The position numbers and the translations under genes are program-made. From Spirodela intermedia (lineage: Eukaryota > Streptophyta > Magnoliopsida > Alismatales > Araceae): a DNA stretch of 64,000 bases. The notes under the pieces were generated by a model, which worked only from the letters and a program-made list of their open reading frames with translations, did not search any database and had not been told where the DNA came from. Location of the stretch: NCBI GenBank assembly GCA_902729315.2, contig LR746273.1, forward strand, positions 6,654,501 to 6,718,500, written 5' to 3'. Shown here piece by piece: positions 1-11,497 of this stretch (positions are counted from its first letter, which is position 1; every line of letters begins with the position of its first letter).

Positions 1-5
1 CGCGG

Positions 6-3000
6 ATGGAGAAGCTCTGGGTGTATAGGAACAATTCGTTGGAATGGAAGCCCTCGGCGGTCTTGGCGCTTGCCACCAGCGCGGATGGATCTCGTGTTGC
101 GGCCGCCAGGGAGGACGGCTCCATGGAGATTTGGCTCGTCTCCCCGGGCTCCGTGGGATGGCATTGTCAGCTGGTATGGGTCTTTGCTCTCATTGGTTAC
201 CGTTACAATTGAGCGCCTCTTCTACTGAGACTATGGTTTGTTCTGTTGTTAATTTCCTCTGATGTAGAGGATCCAAGGCGACCCTAACTCCAGAGTGTCT
301 TCGTTGCTTTGGTTCCATCCGAGCTCACGAAGTTCGGGTCCTGGTCGTTTGATTTCTTCAAGCCTCGATGGCTCACTGTCAGAATGGGATATTTTTTCCT
401 TGCAACAAAAGGTTTGCTCTTTTTCTGATGTTTGGTTTTCTTGCCCTTGATTTCAGTTTTGGCTTATGGCTGATGTAGAGCTTACTATCCATTTGTGGAG
501 ACGTAGAAAAAAGATAATATTAAAAAAAATCCTGAAAGCCTATAATGGTTTTATTAGCTTACTTTCCAAGGAAATTTACGTTCGCAGTTTTGGGTGATTT
601 TAATTGGAGATGAAGTTTGAGATGCCAAATTGAATGTTTGTTAGAGTTTTCTATTTCTTGATATTAATGGTAAAACATCGACCTGTTCTTCCGTAGACAT
701 GGGGTTATATGCAAGGACCTAGTTGAGCCGAGCTAGTTGTTTGGAACTGGGGTGCGCAGAGGTTGATTTGCCGTCAGATTTATTACACATTTGCGGGAAA
801 CCTATAGAATCTGGTGGGGGGAAGGGGGGCGACTCTACGAAGTTAATGGATTTTACAGGTACGCTTGCGCTGAGGATTCTTAGGAAGCAATGTATGGATC
901 ATTACGACGATATCGCAGCCACTGTGCTACAACTTTTTTTGTGGATGAGAGAGTTTCGACTATTGGTATCAAGGTTGCCTGTATATGATCCCCTGCGTAC
1001 CAATCTTGAGTCAATAAAACTATGAGCATCTGAAAGAACACTCAGCAATTTACCGTTATACAGAGAAATTATGGTCAATTTTTTATGCTTTGAAGGCACT
1101 GTATTGCTGAAAAAAAATTCAGATTGAAGGTGGTTCCTCACTCTCTTCTACCTTTTTTGCTCTTCCGAGAAAATCAATGTTCTATTTTCTCTTTGATTGA
1201 ATGGTGGCTTCAGTCTATCCTCATTTAAAACCTTCATGGAGTGCCAACAGTGTTTCTTTAGGATACCTTTTGTTGGTGATGAATTAGTTTTTGTCCTGGG
1301 TGAGAGATGCGAGGTATTTGGGAGGTGACAAGTTTTTAAGTTTTACAGTTGGTATATGTTTATGACTGGTGTCAGTGGTCTGGTTCTAAAATTAATTATG
1401 CTTTTAAGGGCATGTCTTGAAAATGCAACGTGGGTCTGAATTACATTTATGAATAATTACCTGATATGGTTGTACGAAACTCCTTTTTAGTAAATTTCAA
1501 ATTTTTCCATGTTATGTTATTGAGTCACACCAGGAGTTTCTTTTTGCATGCAGGTTATTGTAGATTATGTTGGTGCCGCTATCTGGCAGATGGCTGCAGG
1601 ACCATCTAATTACTTGGCGCAACCTTCAAAAACAGAATTGCGGTCTACAATGAATGGATCTGCTAATGTCTTTTCTGAGAGTAGCTCTGAATCCAGTGAT
1701 AGTGATGAGGACTCTTACGAAACTCATGGGGAATCTAATGAAAGTGAAAACAGACAATTAGCTTTTGCTTGTGATGATGGCTGTGTACGTTTATACTTTT
1801 CTTCTGATTCAGATACCTTAACTTATAAGAGAACATTTCCCAGAGTTAGTGGTGAGACATTTACTGATGCCATTTTAAATTGTTTTCTATTGTCAATATA
1901 ATGCATCTTTAAGATTTTTTACTCATTTAATTTTTTTCATCAATTTTTTAATTGACAGGGCGCATGTTAAGTGTTACGTGGAGCCTTGATGGGAAGCTCA
2001 TATTTTCTGGGAGTAGTGACGGGTAACTCCTCACTGTGAATTGTTGACTTTTCTGTTATGTTTCCATAATTTCTCTGTATTCTTGAAATTGTAACATTGC
2101 ACCTATGATTTACATTATGCTTAAATACTTGTTCGTTGCTTGTGATTCCCCTATGTAGCGATTCCTGTTTGTGCATATGGAATAATCATCTGGCATGGCC
2201 AATTTTTCATCGATACACTGAATGGCATATGTTTATTCACCCTGTCACCATTCTTGTTCGACGTTTGCAGTTTTGTTAGATGCTGGGATGCTTCATATGC
2301 CCATGAGGTCTACAGAATCACTGTTGGGAGCTTAGGTACTGGACAGGAAATCTGTGTGTGGTCATTACTTTACCTCAGGTAAGACAATATACCGTCATAG
2401 TTACTCTTTAATAGCTGGAGTGCGCGTTAAGTTTTATTATCAAGACTATTTCTGAAGCTGGTCCCTAGATTGACATATTTCTTCGATCTTTTCATTAGGT
2501 GTGGAACCCTTGTCAGTGGGGATAGTGCCGGTGGTGTACAATTCTGGGACAGCAGACTTGGAACATTTTTACAGGCACACTCTCACCATAAGGGTGACGT
2601 CAATGTTCTAGCAGCTTCCCCTAGTTACAACAGAGTGTTTTCTGCTGGTTCGGATGGGCAGGTATGCATGATCTTGACATCTGAACAAAATGCTTGATGG
2701 CATATCGCTCTTATGATATGTGAGCTGCATTCCGTGCATTTGTGAATATCAAGGAGTCATTCATGGAGTTTTTCTTATGTGGGTTAAATTGATGAAATCT
2801 CAAGGATTGGTCCCCTACATCTTGAGATGTGGGGATCCTTTTTTTTTTCTTCCATAATGAAATAAAATTATGCCATGTAAAGGGAATGCAGAGATCCAGT
2901 CCATATAATGGACGGGGAATTTCTAGACTATCTTTTGTTGATTATGCCGTCCATCTTCGTTGTGATGAGCTGAAATTTTATATTACATCTCCTCTGCAGG

Positions 3001-4852
3001 TTATCATGTACAAGCTCTTCACTGAAGCTTCAGTTTCTTCCAAGGACGACTCCTCCATTGAGATGATAAGCAAATGGGTGTATGCTCGATATGTGAGAGT
3101 CCATACCCACGACATCAGGGCGTTGACTGTGGCGTCACCCATCTGTGGCGAAGGCATGTGCCGGCAAAGCCCTTGGTCCCTTGATTTATGTGATGCAATC
3201 GTTAGATGCTTCATTACCATCTAGCTTGACTTAAATAAATCGTGTCATTCCCATGTGCAGATATCCCGCCAGAGAAGAAGACTAAGATCCGCCGCCAGAG
3301 GAAGCCCATTGAGTTCAGCTACTCCAAGTGGGCTCATGCGGGGGTTCCCATGCTGATCTCTGCGGGCGACGACACCAAGCTCTTTGCCTATTCTGTGAGA
3401 GAGTTCTCAAAGTTCTCTCCCCACGACATCTGCCCCACACCTCAGCAGCCCCCACTCAAGCTGGCTCTGAACTCCTTCATGGACGGAGCTCCACTGGTCC
3501 TCGCCCAGTACTCGGGCTGGTTGGATGTCTCGCGGGTGCAACTACAGGGCAGTGCTGCCTCTGGAAAGGACTACGGGAAGAACGCCGGAACACAGCTGCT
3601 GGCCCGTGTTAAGAGCAAGGGATCCCAGAAGATTATCTCCAGCGGATTTTCCAGCTCTGGGGTGTTGTTTGCTTACTCGGATCTTACGAAGCCCAGTCTG
3701 TTTGAATTGAGGAGGAACAAGGCCGGCAATGGCGGCTGCTCTGTTTCCAAGAGGAAGCTACCTCCCGGGCTGCCATTTGCTCACGCCATCGTTTTCAGTG
3801 CCGATTCCTCCCGCTTGATGCTCTCCGGCCACGACAGAAAGATCTACGTGAGTTCCCACTTTTCTGGGTCAAATCTCCACATGTTCTTGGAGTTCCGGAA
3901 TCCCGAGTTGACTCTGGTTCTGGTTCGTGTTTGTGTAGATGATTCACGCAGACAAACCGGAGCTGATGCACGTCTTCGTGCCGCGCCGAGACGACGATGC
4001 CGCCGACCGCCGTCTCAGCGAGCCTCCTGTAACCAGAATGCTCACCAGCCCCGACGGCCAGTGGCTGGCCGCCATCAACTGCTTCGGAGATATCTACGTC
4101 TTCAACCTCGAGATCAACCAGTAAGTCACCAGAGCGTGGTCTTCCTTGTTCTTCGGCCGTTTTATGTTCTTGCTCTGGTTCTCTCAGGCAGCACTGGTTC
4201 ATATCGAGACTGAACGGCGCGTCGGTGACGGCGGGGGGCTTCTCCCCCGGCAACTCCAACATCCTCGTGGTCACGACGTCCTCGAACCACGTGTTCGTGT
4301 TTGATGTGGAGGCGAAGCAGCTCGGGGAGTGGTCGAGGTGCCACTCTCATTCGCTGCCCAGAAGATTCCAGGACTTCCCTGGCGAGGTCATGGGCCTCTC
4401 GTTCGCCCCATCCCTGTCTTCAACCTCTGTCATCATCTACAGCTCCAGGTTCATCTCTCTTCCTTTCTGGGTGTCTTCAACTCTTCGGTCGTTCGTTGAC
4501 CTCGTGGTTGTTTGGTCGTTTACTTATTTATTGTAGGGCGATGTGCTTGGTTGACTTTGGAATGCCGGTGAGCGTTGACCTGGCCAATGGGTTTGCTCCT
4601 GCGGGGAAGAAGTCCCCCTATCCTTCCGAAAGCGGCAAGGTCAAGAGGAAGCTGAGGGACGCCGCCGCCGCCGACCAGGGAACAAAAGTGAAGCTGTCGG
4701 AGATCAGGAACTTCGTCCTGTCTGCGTTCAAGGACCCCGTCCTGTTCGTCGGCCACCTGTCGGAGCACTCCCTCTTGGTGGTGGAGAAGCCCTGGATGCA
4801 GGTGGCGCGGACCTTCGACGCGCCGGTCCACAGACACATGTTCGGAACATGA
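6..4852 (+). CDS. PCN: PCN/UTP4-like WD40 repeat protein
   Basis: This looks like the plant homologue of UTP4/Cirhin (POPCORN in Arabidopsis), a nucleolar WD40 protein of the t-UTP part of the small-subunit processome, needed for 18S pre-rRNA processing. The N-terminal stretches [19 protein letters not shown] and [16 protein letters not shown] are characteristic of the family. Exons read by eye: 6-173, 268-411, 1554-1851, 1959-2022, 2271-2378, 2499-2661, 3000-3153, 3261-3847, 3939-4120, 4188-4448, 4537-4852. They sum to 2,445 nt, an open frame of 814 residues, about the size I expect for the family. WD blades are seen as [20 protein letters not shown] and [12 protein letters not shown] Ser/Asp/Glu-rich acidic loop lies in exon 3. 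The chosen ATG is five bases inside the window, so the true start could lie upstream. Intron 7 seems to use a GC donor. The family call is firm; the small exons are less so. Confidence 0.9.
3154..3260 (+). other. Probable GC-AG intron in the PCN-like gene
   Basis: The exon before it ends GGCGAAG and the next bases are GCATGT; the acceptor is CCATGTGCAG before ATATCCCG. Splicing here joins Gly-Glu to Asp-Ile-Pro-Pro-Glu-Lys-Lys in frame, which is the basic segment expected after this blade. No GT donor nearby gives the same frame. GC donors with a strong AAG context are a known minor class in plants. Confidence 0.65.
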
Positions 4853-4880
4853 TCCTCATCATCGAGAAATCTGTTCTATA

Positions 4881-5470
4881 ATAGTCAAAAGGGTTGACTT
4901 CCCCTCCCCAATTTCCTGGCAGAGGCCCCGAGAGCAATTTTGTAAAATGTTCCTTATTCCAATCACCTTTCTAGTGGCTAATATTCTTTTTCAGTTCACC
5001 ATCCTCGCCTTTGATCATCATTTACGTGAGGAAGATGAGCAACAAGGGAATGAATCCCCAGTAGCTCATCAGCATCAAGATATATGCTCTACAAAAGTCA
5101 ACAGGGTTGACCTCCCCTCCCCCTTCCCCCAATTTCCTGGAAGAAGCCCCGGTAGAAAAACAATTAGGTAAGATCTTCCTTATTCCAATCGCCCTTTTAG
5201 TTAAGCTAATATTATTTTGTCAGTAAGTATGATGAAATAACTTTGGATGCGGTTGATGAATCGTCAGAAGCTCATCGGCATCAAGATATATGTTGTACAA
5301 TAGTCAACAGGGTTGACCTCCCTCCCTCCCAATTTCCTGGAAGGAGCCCCGGTAGAAAACAATCATGCAAAATCTTCCTTATTCCATTCGCCCTCCTAGT
5401 AAAAGCTAATATTCTTTTTCCAGTTCACCATCCTCTCACCTTAGACGATATCACAGTTGCAGGAGGAAGA
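4881..5470. repeat. Three diverged tandem copies of a ~210-bp unit
   Basis: The core GGGTTGAC followed by a C/T-rich run and AATTTCCTGG recurs at about 4,891, 5,104 and 5,310, so the spacing is 213 and 206 bp. Each unit continues with a CCTTATTCCA..TCGCC block, then GCTAATATTCTTTTTCAG and TTCACCATCCTC. The repeats start about 30 bases after the PCN stop codon and fill the gap to the next, convergent gene. They could lie in the 3' UTR of the PCN-like gene. I see no coding potential. Confidence 0.85.
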
Positions 5471-5525
5471 TGAGTAAGCATGGTGAAATAATCCTCAGAG
5501 GCGCGCTCGGTCGGTCGGTCGGTCT

Positions 5526-7786
5526 TCAGCAACCTTCAAGGTCCCTCCACCGGAGATAAATCAGGCCGGCGCGGTAGTGGGTGTAGGCGCCGGCGACGAC
5601 GAGGACGTGGAAAAGCTGGTGGCTGTGGCCGGCGACGTCGAACTTCCCCGGGCGCCACCGCTCCGGCACTCTGGTGGCGTAGAGCAGAGCGCCGAGGCCG
5701 TACAGGAGGCCCATGAGGGCCTCATAGGTGGCGGTGTGGAGGGCCTCCGGCCGGTGGCGGAAAACGAGGAGCTTGTGGACGACGGGGACGACGCCGGAGA
5801 CGCCCATCCCGAAGAAGAGCGCCGCCCGCACAGGGCGGAAGCGGGGGCTCTGGAAGACGGGGAGGAGGGAGACGGCCACGGCGGCGCCGCCGAGGAGGGT
5901 GATGGCGCAGAGGTAGATTCCGCAGAAGAGCGGGTCGCAGAGGAAGGAGTAGTAGACCGGAGGGTAGAAGGAGGTGGCGATGAGGGCGGCGATGCCGGCG
6001 TAGTCCAGGCGGAGCATCACGTAGGCGAAGCGGGGGGAATGGCAGGAGAAGAGGTGGCAGGTGCTGCTGGCGAGGAGGCAGAACATGGCCCCCCCCAGGA
6101 AGGCGAAGAAGGGCCACCGCGAGATGGGCGCCGCCGCCGCTGCCACGGACAGCAGGTCCTCCTTCAGAATCCTCTGCACGTTCCCGCCAGGAACAAACCC
6201 AGGATCAGTATTAGTACTAAATTTATTTTTTTTCTTTCGTTGTTCATACGATCGAGCATCACATATGAAACCCAAGTGAGGATCAAATGCTGGGCTCATA
6301 GCAAGAATCGACCTTTCCGATCAAGAACGCAACCCAACTTGGAAAAATAGAAAATCTCCAGAGAAAATGAAAGAAAAATAGGCGAGGAGCAAGAGGGTTC
6401 ACCATGAAAGAGATGTCAGTAGTGTTGGTATGGGGGAATTCGTGGGGCAGGCAGCTGGTTATGAGCTCCAGAAAATGCCGCCCAGACGACGAAAGGGCGT
6501 CCATCGATGGGATGGCGGTCTTCAGCTCATCACGCAGCCGATGGAGATCGGATATGTGGGGCAAGGAAGGGAGGCAGCTCAGGAGCTCCTCCGACTGGAT
6601 CTTGAGCAAATCCGGCAGGTGTTGCAGAGAGTGGAAGTCAACGACCCTCGGGATCTTCCTCGCAGTGTATATCGTCAACGCAAGAAAGATGAAGAACCCG
6701 ATCAGATGCCTAGAACATCAAGAGCAGAGGGTTAGCTCCGTCGATCATTAAATCTTCACCAGCAGGTGTTTGACCTGAATGGAAAAACCCGAGCCCCGGA
6801 TGAACTAAGCCGTACATCCAAGTCAACCTTGCTGAGATAGGATCTATCTGCACATCTGTTCAGGAACAATCTCGAGTACTAATCTAGCAATATTTTGTAT
6901 AAAAAAAACCTCTGTTTCTGAGATTTCACCCCCCTGAAGGGCTCCATCAATTGCTGCAGAGGTCAACGCAACATAAATTCTACAGTTTCATAGACATAAT
7001 CCATCCCTCCCGATGCAGGAAAAAGTCAAGGAGTTCTGATATGAATCGAAGACCCCATGTAGATGAGAAATCTCTGATCAGGAAGCTAACGTCTACATAA
7101 AACAAGGCACACGCAAGGATGAAAGAGGAGGAGGAGGACGACGACGAAGTGGGTCCCCCGGAATGCGATTGAAAGAGCTTGAGCTTCGATCGAGACGCCC
7201 CATCATCCGATAATAATGATCTCATGAACAGTCCCACCTGCAATACTTTTTTTTTCTTCTTTTTCTTGTGAATTCCATCCGGTTTCGGGTTAGGTCAGAC
7301 GACCTCAAATCATCATTGATTGATAGAACAGAGAAGAAACCGAGAACAAACGGACCGGCAGTCTGCATGCGCGAGAGAGATCCCTAGAAAAGTACCCAGA
7401 AGAAGCCCCGGGGACGAACAACCCGATCTCAGAGGAAATCAGACATCGGCCGAGAGAGATTAGATTAGCGGCGGCGGCGGCGGCGGCGGTGCTTACGTCC
7501 AGACGTTGAGGGTTTCGTTGTGGATGGTGAAGATGCTGAGGAGGATCTGCTTGAGGGGCCACTCGGAGCGGTAGTAGCCCAGAATGTACTCATTGTCCTT
7601 GAGATACCCCGGAAGAGAGTGGTATTCCACCAGCTGGTACCTCACCTTCTTCCATAGCCGCCCCCCTCTCTCCCCTCTCCCCTCCTTCTCCGTCTCCCCG
7701 CCGCAGCAATCGCCGCCCACCTGCGACTGCGCCGCCACCGCGGCGCCCCCTCCGTCCATCGCGTTCCCGAGACGCCGACCTCCCAA
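5526..7786 (-). CDS. Heptahelical transmembrane protein, PAQR/adiponectin-receptor-like
   Basis: This is a member of the HHP (progestin/adipoQ receptor) family of seven-helix membrane proteins, closest in feel to HHP4; such plant proteins are linked to hormone and sugar responses. Three exons on the minus strand (7497-7786, 6403-6709, 5526-6173) sum to 1,245 nt, a protein of 414 residues. Exon 1 carries the family entry motif (YHSLPGYLKDNEYILGYYRS, then NETLNVWT). Exon 3 holds most of the helices and the putative zinc ligands: SSTCHLFSCHS after the first of its helices and GHSHQLFHVLVVAGAYTHY near the C-terminus. The donor GTAAGC after NVWT and both acceptors are clear. An alternative start at the second Met, nine codons in, is possible. 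The gene converges on the PCN-like gene. High GC in exon 3 produces a long open frame on the opposite strand, which is a shadow. Confidence 0.9.
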
Positions 7787-9045
7787 CCTGGAAGGAGAAC
7801 GTCGCCTTGCTTCTGTACTCCCACAGAGAGAGAGGTTTACAATGCAAAAATCGTGTCGCCGGTTTGGAAGGGAAGCGGTCAGAAATTATCAGAGGCGGTT
7901 TGGTACGCCCGCCACGTGTTTGTACGCATGAGAAAATCTCAGAAGGTGGGGCCTACGTCTAAACCGGGCTGACCCATTCCGGAGAGAGAAAGACCGAATC
8001 GGAGGGCGCATATCGACATAAATTGACACTAAAATTTAGGGATGAGTCCGTCAAAAGCGTGCCGTCTCTGTGGTACGCAGTATCCGGTGCACGCCGATAC
8101 GTACGGGAAAAAATGGTTTTTAGGCGTCTCAAAATATCTCAAGGCGTCTACATTCACCGTCCCGTAAGCTGATATTTTAAAATATTAAATTTGACATTTA
8201 CGAGCGGGAAAAAATTTATTAAAAAAATTGACATTTCGAAGATGCTTCAGATGATCCTAGATGCTCACTGGAAGGGTGCCACGTGGACGCATTGAGGCCG
8301 TGCTCCACCGCGCCGCCGCCGGGGAGGGCCCACTCGACGGCCCGCCACCGCATATCCAGAATTTAAACATAATATTAAATTATATTGTCAAAAATATTTA
8401 TTTTCCGAGGCCCAGTAAGAACTTAGAGAACATACGATATATATGGATAAAACTCATCGTAAACAAGTAACTCTTCAGATCGCTCTCCAGAGAGAGGATT
8501 GGGCTGCGACCGGGCCTCTTCCACGTGAACGGCCCACGGCGCGTACTACAGTGATGGGCTTAAAAGATGGGCCTTTGCTACCCAAGTAAGGGGTCCATGA
8601 TGGATAGTCCCCCCCTCAAATTGGATTATTTTAAAAAATCTTGTTGATTCAGATATTTTAATCATTACCTTCGCAATGAGACAGATTTTATACATATTAA
8701 TATTTTCCACAACAATATATAATATGCTAATTTCAAATGATGGAATCAATTGAATATAGAAATTTAGCACGACTCGATGGAAATATGTTTTCATATATGA
8801 ATATTTTAAAATATTATCAAAGTATATAAAGTATTAGTATCACGTCAAGTATATTCGAGATTAGGCATAATTTGATCTTTTAATTGATTTTATAAACATA
8901 TATTTTGTCATTAAAGCATCATGAATTTAGTGTTCCAACTATATTTTCTTTTTTGCTGATAAAAAATCATACATACAAGACTCTAACATGAATTAAATAT
9001 AATTTATAAATTTTTATTTATTTTAAATATAGGATTTTAATATTT
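7787..9045. promoter_or_regulatory. Upstream region of the HHP gene with TGGGCY cluster; rest AT-rich
   Basis: Between 8,498 and 8,573 there are several TGGGCC/T-type motifs on both strands and one CACGTG G-box (TTCCACGTGAAC, about 8,519-8,530). Such site II and G-box elements are common in plant promoters. From 8,600 to 9,045 the sequence is AT-rich with no feature that I recognise. Which gene the cluster serves is uncertain: it lies about 700 bp upstream of the minus-strand HHP start. Confidence 0.35.
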
Positions 9046-9134
9046 ATGAGAGTATGGTTATTCATTTGCGAGGGGCCGTATGGGCCTAATGGGCCTATTC
9101 TATCCAGCCAGCGAGCGGGCTCCGGTTTCCTTTG

Positions 9135-9375
9135 CTCTCGACGGCAGCGTGCTGTTGCTCCTCCTGGAGCTGGCGGCCAACAACGACGTGGAGGCCTTCA
9201 AGCTCTGCATCGAGCTCGTCCTCTGTGGACGAGATCGGCCTCTGGTACGGCCGCAAGAAGGGCTCCGATCAGATGGTCCTGGATTACTGGACGCCGCTCA
9301 TGGTCGCCGCCACCTACGGGAGCGTGGAGATCCTGGAGCTGATCCTCTCCCTCGTCAACGATGTTACAAGAAAAA
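9135..9375 (+). pseudogene. Fragment of a CCCH zinc finger protein with ankyrin repeats
   Basis: One frame gives LLELAANNDVEAFKLCIE. A second frame continues with VDEIGLWYGRKKGSDQMVL and TPLMVAATYGSVEILELILS. Together these match the N-terminal ankyrin part of plant arginine-rich tandem CCCH zinc finger proteins (stress-related, nuclear/cytoplasmic RNA-binding regulators). The frame changes at about 9,212-9,222, and the match stops at about 9,370, where a GT/GA microsatellite begins. I find no CCCH fingers downstream. It is therefore a short, broken copy, probably moved here from a full gene elsewhere. GC content of the piece is much higher than that of the AT-rich bases before it, which supports an inserted origin. 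Confidence 0.75.
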
Positions 9376-9381
9376 TAGCTC

Positions 9382-9444
<63 letters not shown>

Positions 9445-9578
9445 CTGAACACCAGAATATTTATGCAGATTTTTGGTGGGGCAACATTCGGCCCACTTCA
9501 CAGAGCTCCCCAAATTGGATCAGAACAAGGAAAAAAGCAGAGAGAGAGGGGGAGGGGAGAGAGAGAGAGAGAGAGAGT
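9382..9578. repeat. (GT)n(GA)n and (GA)n microsatellites
   Basis: A GT run at about 9,382-9,398 passes directly into a GA run to about 9,441. A second GA tract lies at about 9,559-9,577. Both sit between the CCCH fragment and the 3' end of the acyltransferase gene. Confidence 0.9.
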
Positions 9579-9587
9579 CTAATGCGG

Positions 9588-11497
9588 TTATGAAGATTTT
9601 GGGAGAGAGAAACAGAGGGCCCTCTTCACAGAGCTCAAGATGGGCGAGGGTCGGATGTTGAAGAGGGACGCCGCCGTAAGATAAGAGCAACTCAACCACA
9701 CATAGACCTTGAACCAGACGGAGGAGAAGACCGTGAGGTAAACGTAAAGGCAGGTCAAGCTGATGACGATGGCGTAAGTCAGCAGGAAACTCCTCATAGG
9801 CAGGTCCCCTTCGGTCTCTGGGCCAGGGAACCGGCCGCATTCAGCAAAATCAGAGAGCAGCTGGTCTTTGATCCTGAACCGTTCGATCAACCAAGAAGCT
9901 GCATCATCTGGAGAAGTTGGGATCTCTGCGACCGAGATGCGGCTGACGTGGATGTGGACTTCGGCGGGGTCAACCCCAAACACATTGTCTATGAACAGTG
10001 GGCATCGGTGCTTGTAGCCAATCGTCACGTCATATACTGTAGAGGGTTTGACATCCAAACTCTGACTTTCAGAAAAAAAAAACATGGCTTTTTTTATAAT
10101 TGAAAATAGAACTATATATATGCACAACATAAATTCTTTCTTCTTTTTCACACGATTTTTTAATTATTTGTGAATTGTTACTGAACCTGCTTCTTTTGTT
10201 GATTTATCTTCTCTGATCTTTTCCTTGAAGCATGAGTCAAAATTTTCATCACAACCTGATGAAGAGATGGAAGAAGGCACGGCCTCATCATCTAATACTC
10301 ATATGCATCCTGATTTGAATAAGGCGAGCTTAGTCTCCTCAGGAATGAGATTGATAGCTTCGGTTTTCCCTTTTTGGGTGGGTAAGTGGGTGGACTTCAG
10401 TCAAAATAATTGAGGCAAAAAGATGTATATTACTCCTGTTTTTTCTTTTTTTTTTCTTCTAGATTGAAATAAAAAGTGGATGTAAAAGCACGTCAATCCT
10501 CAAGAAAAGAAATTATCCGTTTATCAAAGAATTTGGAATCCAATCCCAGGATTGCAAATATTCAACCCTTTTTCAAAGAAACGTTATTGCAGAAGAAAAA
10601 AATACAGCAGTTTGGTGGAGAAGAGAAGCACACCTGCATCTAATGATGATCTAAGAGTCTCAAAGCAAGCGTAGAAGCCCCTTGTCTTAGGAAGAAGAAC
10701 ATTTTTGAGGATCGGCAAGCCATTTTCAGCAGCAAACTTCTGGCTACTAATACACTTCTGTTCGCTGAGATGAAGATGAGTATTTTCCACATCATTAGTG
10801 GCGAAATCAGCAGACAGAAAGATAAATATGAGTTGCAACGATGCAGATGGAAATATTTTTGAAATCGTAAGTAGAACATGAAATTTGGTGACAGAAGCAT
10901 CACAGAGAGGTCGCAGATTTATTACGTAAAATCAGTGCCTTCAGGGAAAACCGCCAGCCACAGAGGATCATCCGGGCTCTTGTAAGATGAGAGCATATGC
11001 CGCATACTTGCTTCATCAATCTCCCATTTTCTTTCCACAGGAATGTACTCAAGAATTTGGAATCCCCAACCAAGCAATGGCACCTTCATCAAACTGCTCT
11101 TGAGGACATATTTAAGGCAACCCAAGCAGCCTTTCCTTGCCGCAAAGTTCCACAAGTACATCCAATCAACCTCAGTCCTGTGGTTCGCAAGAATCAGAGC
11201 TCTCTCCTTGTTGGGCACAGTTTCTCCAGAGAAAATTACCTTTGTACCGTTTATCTTTTCAAACATAAATGGCCACATACTTAACCACGTCCCAAACAAG
11301 AAAGATACTGCTCTCCTGCTGTGGCGTATGCTAAAAAGGCGTATCAAGACAGCAGCTACAGGTGCAAAGTAAGCTAGGGCCATAAATGCAGTAGAAACGA
11401 ATATAACCAGCATTAGAACACCCCTCAGTATACGGAATGGGGTTAACGGACGATGTCTGGGCTTGTCACCCGAGTTTAGAGGCTCCCGAGGTTCCAT
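9588..11497 (-). CDS. Lysophosphatidic acid acyltransferase, LPAT4/5 type
   Basis: A 1-acyl-sn-glycerol-3-phosphate acyltransferase of the PlsC family, which makes phosphatidic acid from lysophosphatidic acid at the ER during glycerolipid synthesis. Three coding exons on the minus strand (10926-11497, 10634-10764, 9588-10036) sum to 1,152 nt, 383 residues. The catalytic box is NHRTEVDW (NH-X4-D type), and the glycerophosphate-binding box reads [12 protein letters not shown], formed exactly across the exon 1/2 junction. [13 protein letters not shown] is completed across the exon 2/3 junction, and [18 protein letters not shown] is typical of the LPAT4/5 branch. Hydrophobic segments lie near residues 25-50 and in the C-terminal 60 residues. 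The 5' leader is interrupted by an intron (see the next entry). Which of the LPAT4/5 paralogues it corresponds to cannot be settled by eye. Confidence 0.92.

Noticed and set aside
5577-6350. Long plus-strand open frame, Glu/Gly-rich
   Set aside because: It is the complement of HHP exon 3; its composition simply mirrors a GC-rich membrane-protein exon.
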